This document shows positions 5,089 to 5,522 of a stretch of 5,522 nucleotides of DNA, one piece after another. This DNA comes from Actinomycetes bacterium. GTDB taxonomy: Bacteria > Actinomycetota > Acidimicrobiia > Acidimicrobiales > Ilumatobacteraceae. The stretch is from NCBI GenBank assembly GCA_023417265.1, contig JAEZFY010000002.1, forward strand, positions 1-5,522, written 5' to 3'. The position numbers were made by a program, and so were the translations under genes. Under the pieces are notes generated by a model. The model made no database searches, was not told the DNA's origin, and was given only the letters and a program-made list of their open reading frames with translations. How positions within the stretch are numbered: the first letter of the stretch is position 1; the number at the start of each line of letters is the position of its first letter.

Positions 5089-5158
5089 GTTCGCGGCGTT
5101 TGATGGGTGTGTAGCCACTCGGCTCACCGGGGAACATATGCCGCGAACAACGTCGCGG
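5089..5158 (+). promoter_or_regulatory. HU leader with two mutually exclusive hairpins
   Basis: GTTCGCGGC (5089-5097) pairs perfectly with GCCGCGAAC (5140-5148) over nine bases. The right arm can instead pair locally, CCGCGA (5141-5146) with TCGCGG (5153-5158), around a six-base loop. The two structures cannot form together. This would allow a switch in the HU transcript if transcription starts upstream of 5089. The transcription start is not known. Confidence 0.28.
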
Positions 5159-5191
5159 ACCCCCCGTACGTAGCGAACAGAAGGAAGTCTC

Positions 5192-5479
5192 ATGGCAACC
5201 AAGGCAGAACTGATCGACGCCGTCGCCGGCGCCGCCGGCGTGTCCAAGGCCGACGCGGAGAAGACGATCAGCGCGTTCTTCGACTACGTCGTCACGTCGG
5301 CGCAGCAGGGCGACAAGGTCGCGTGGCCGGGCTTCGGCTCGTTCAGCACCACCCAGCGTTCGGCTCGCGAAGGTCGCAACCCGCAGACCGGCGAAACCGT
5401 GAAGATCGCGGCCTCGACGGCGCTCAAGTTCAGCGCCTCGTCGGCCCTCAAGAGCACGCTCAACCCCAAGAAGAAGTAG
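5192..5479 (+). CDS. HU family nucleoid-associated DNA-binding protein
   Basis: A 95-residue HU protein, the normal length, which binds and bends DNA as a dimer in the nucleoid. ATKAELIDAVAGAAGVSKAD (2-21) and the following helix form the dimer base. WPGFGSFSTTQRSAREGRNP (45-64), followed by QTGE, includes the FGSF core and the start of the DNA-embracing arm, with P64 of the RNPQTG motif as the expected intercalating proline. The return strand is KIAASTALKFSAS (71-83): the usual Pro-x-Phe-Lys-x-Gly element is LKFSAS here, a departure from the common form. It ends in PKKK and lacks the long lysine- and alanine-rich tail of mycobacterial HupB. AAGGAAG five bases before ATG 5192 is a good ribosome-binding site. 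The 176-bp upstream region holds inverted repeats that may control it. It is probably a housekeeping gene flanking the injection-system cluster. Confidence 0.95.
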   Translation: MATKAELIDAVAGAAGVSKADAEKTISAFFDYVVTSAQQGDKVAWPGFGSFSTTQRSAREGRNPQTGETVKIAASTALKFSASSALKSTLNPKKK

Positions 5480-5511
5480 TCACCAGATCCCTTCGGGCGC
5501 TCGTGACGGGC

Positions 5512-5522
5512 GGGGCTTCGGC
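5512..5522 (+). terminator. Start of a GC-rich hairpin after HU, cut by the window end
   Basis: GGGGC-TTCG-GC ends the window: the left arm, a stable TTCG tetraloop and the first two bases of a right arm are present, 32 bases after the HU stop codon. If the next bases are CCC this would be a typical actinobacterial terminator. The right arm cannot be seen. Confidence 0.35.

Noticed and set aside
1..5522. tRNA genes, CRISPR arrays, insertion sequences or attachment repeats
   Set aside because: I found no cloverleaf, regularly spaced repeats, transposase motifs or flanking direct repeats in the window.

Overview
The window comes from a high-GC bacterium, most likely an actinobacterium. The evidence is codon third positions that are almost all G or C, GTG starts, TANNNT boxes placed for leaderless transcription, and the set of families present. 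The genus cannot be told from the sequence; a member of the Acidimicrobiia is one guess.

Layout. Positions 1-3871 are a tightly packed minus-strand operon from a contractile injection system (phage-tail-like, eCIS type). Read in transcription order it encodes the tail sheath (3871-2312), tail tube protein 1 (2282-1830), tail tube protein 2 (1821-1369), a tail-assembly-chaperone-like protein with an acidic tail (1360-833), a 57-residue DUF6760 protein (821-648), a third tube-like protein (661-191), and an arginine-rich protein of unknown function that runs off the left edge (194-1). Gaps are 29 nt or less, the last three genes overlap, and most starts carry a good Shine-Dalgarno sequence, so the genes are probably co-transcribed and partly coupled in translation. 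The spike, baseplate, LysM adaptor and AAA+ ATPase genes expected for such a system are not in the window. They would be expected further along, beyond position 1.

Positions 3872-4135 are a 264-bp non-coding stretch that probably holds the sheath-operon promoter and the end of the gene before it. That gene (4525-4136, minus) encodes a DUF4280 PAAR-like protein, the likely tip of the spike, and so belongs to the same machine. It sits upstream of the sheath rather than beside the spike gene.

To the right lie two housekeeping-type genes on the plus strand. A HIT-family nucleotide hydrolase (4590-5015) is divergent from the PAAR-like gene and separated from it by 64 bp. An HU-family DNA-binding protein (5192-5479) has a 176-bp leader with several inverted repeats. 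They probably mark the edge of the injection-system cluster.

Working together: tube proteins polymerise into an inner tube with the sheath around it, the PAAR-like protein would cap the spike, and the chaperone-like and DUF6760 proteins probably help assembly. Sheath contraction would then drive tube and spike outward. The system type is known. The least explained items are the truncated arginine-rich gene, the matched leaderless promoters at 4526-4589, and the competing hairpins before the HU gene.
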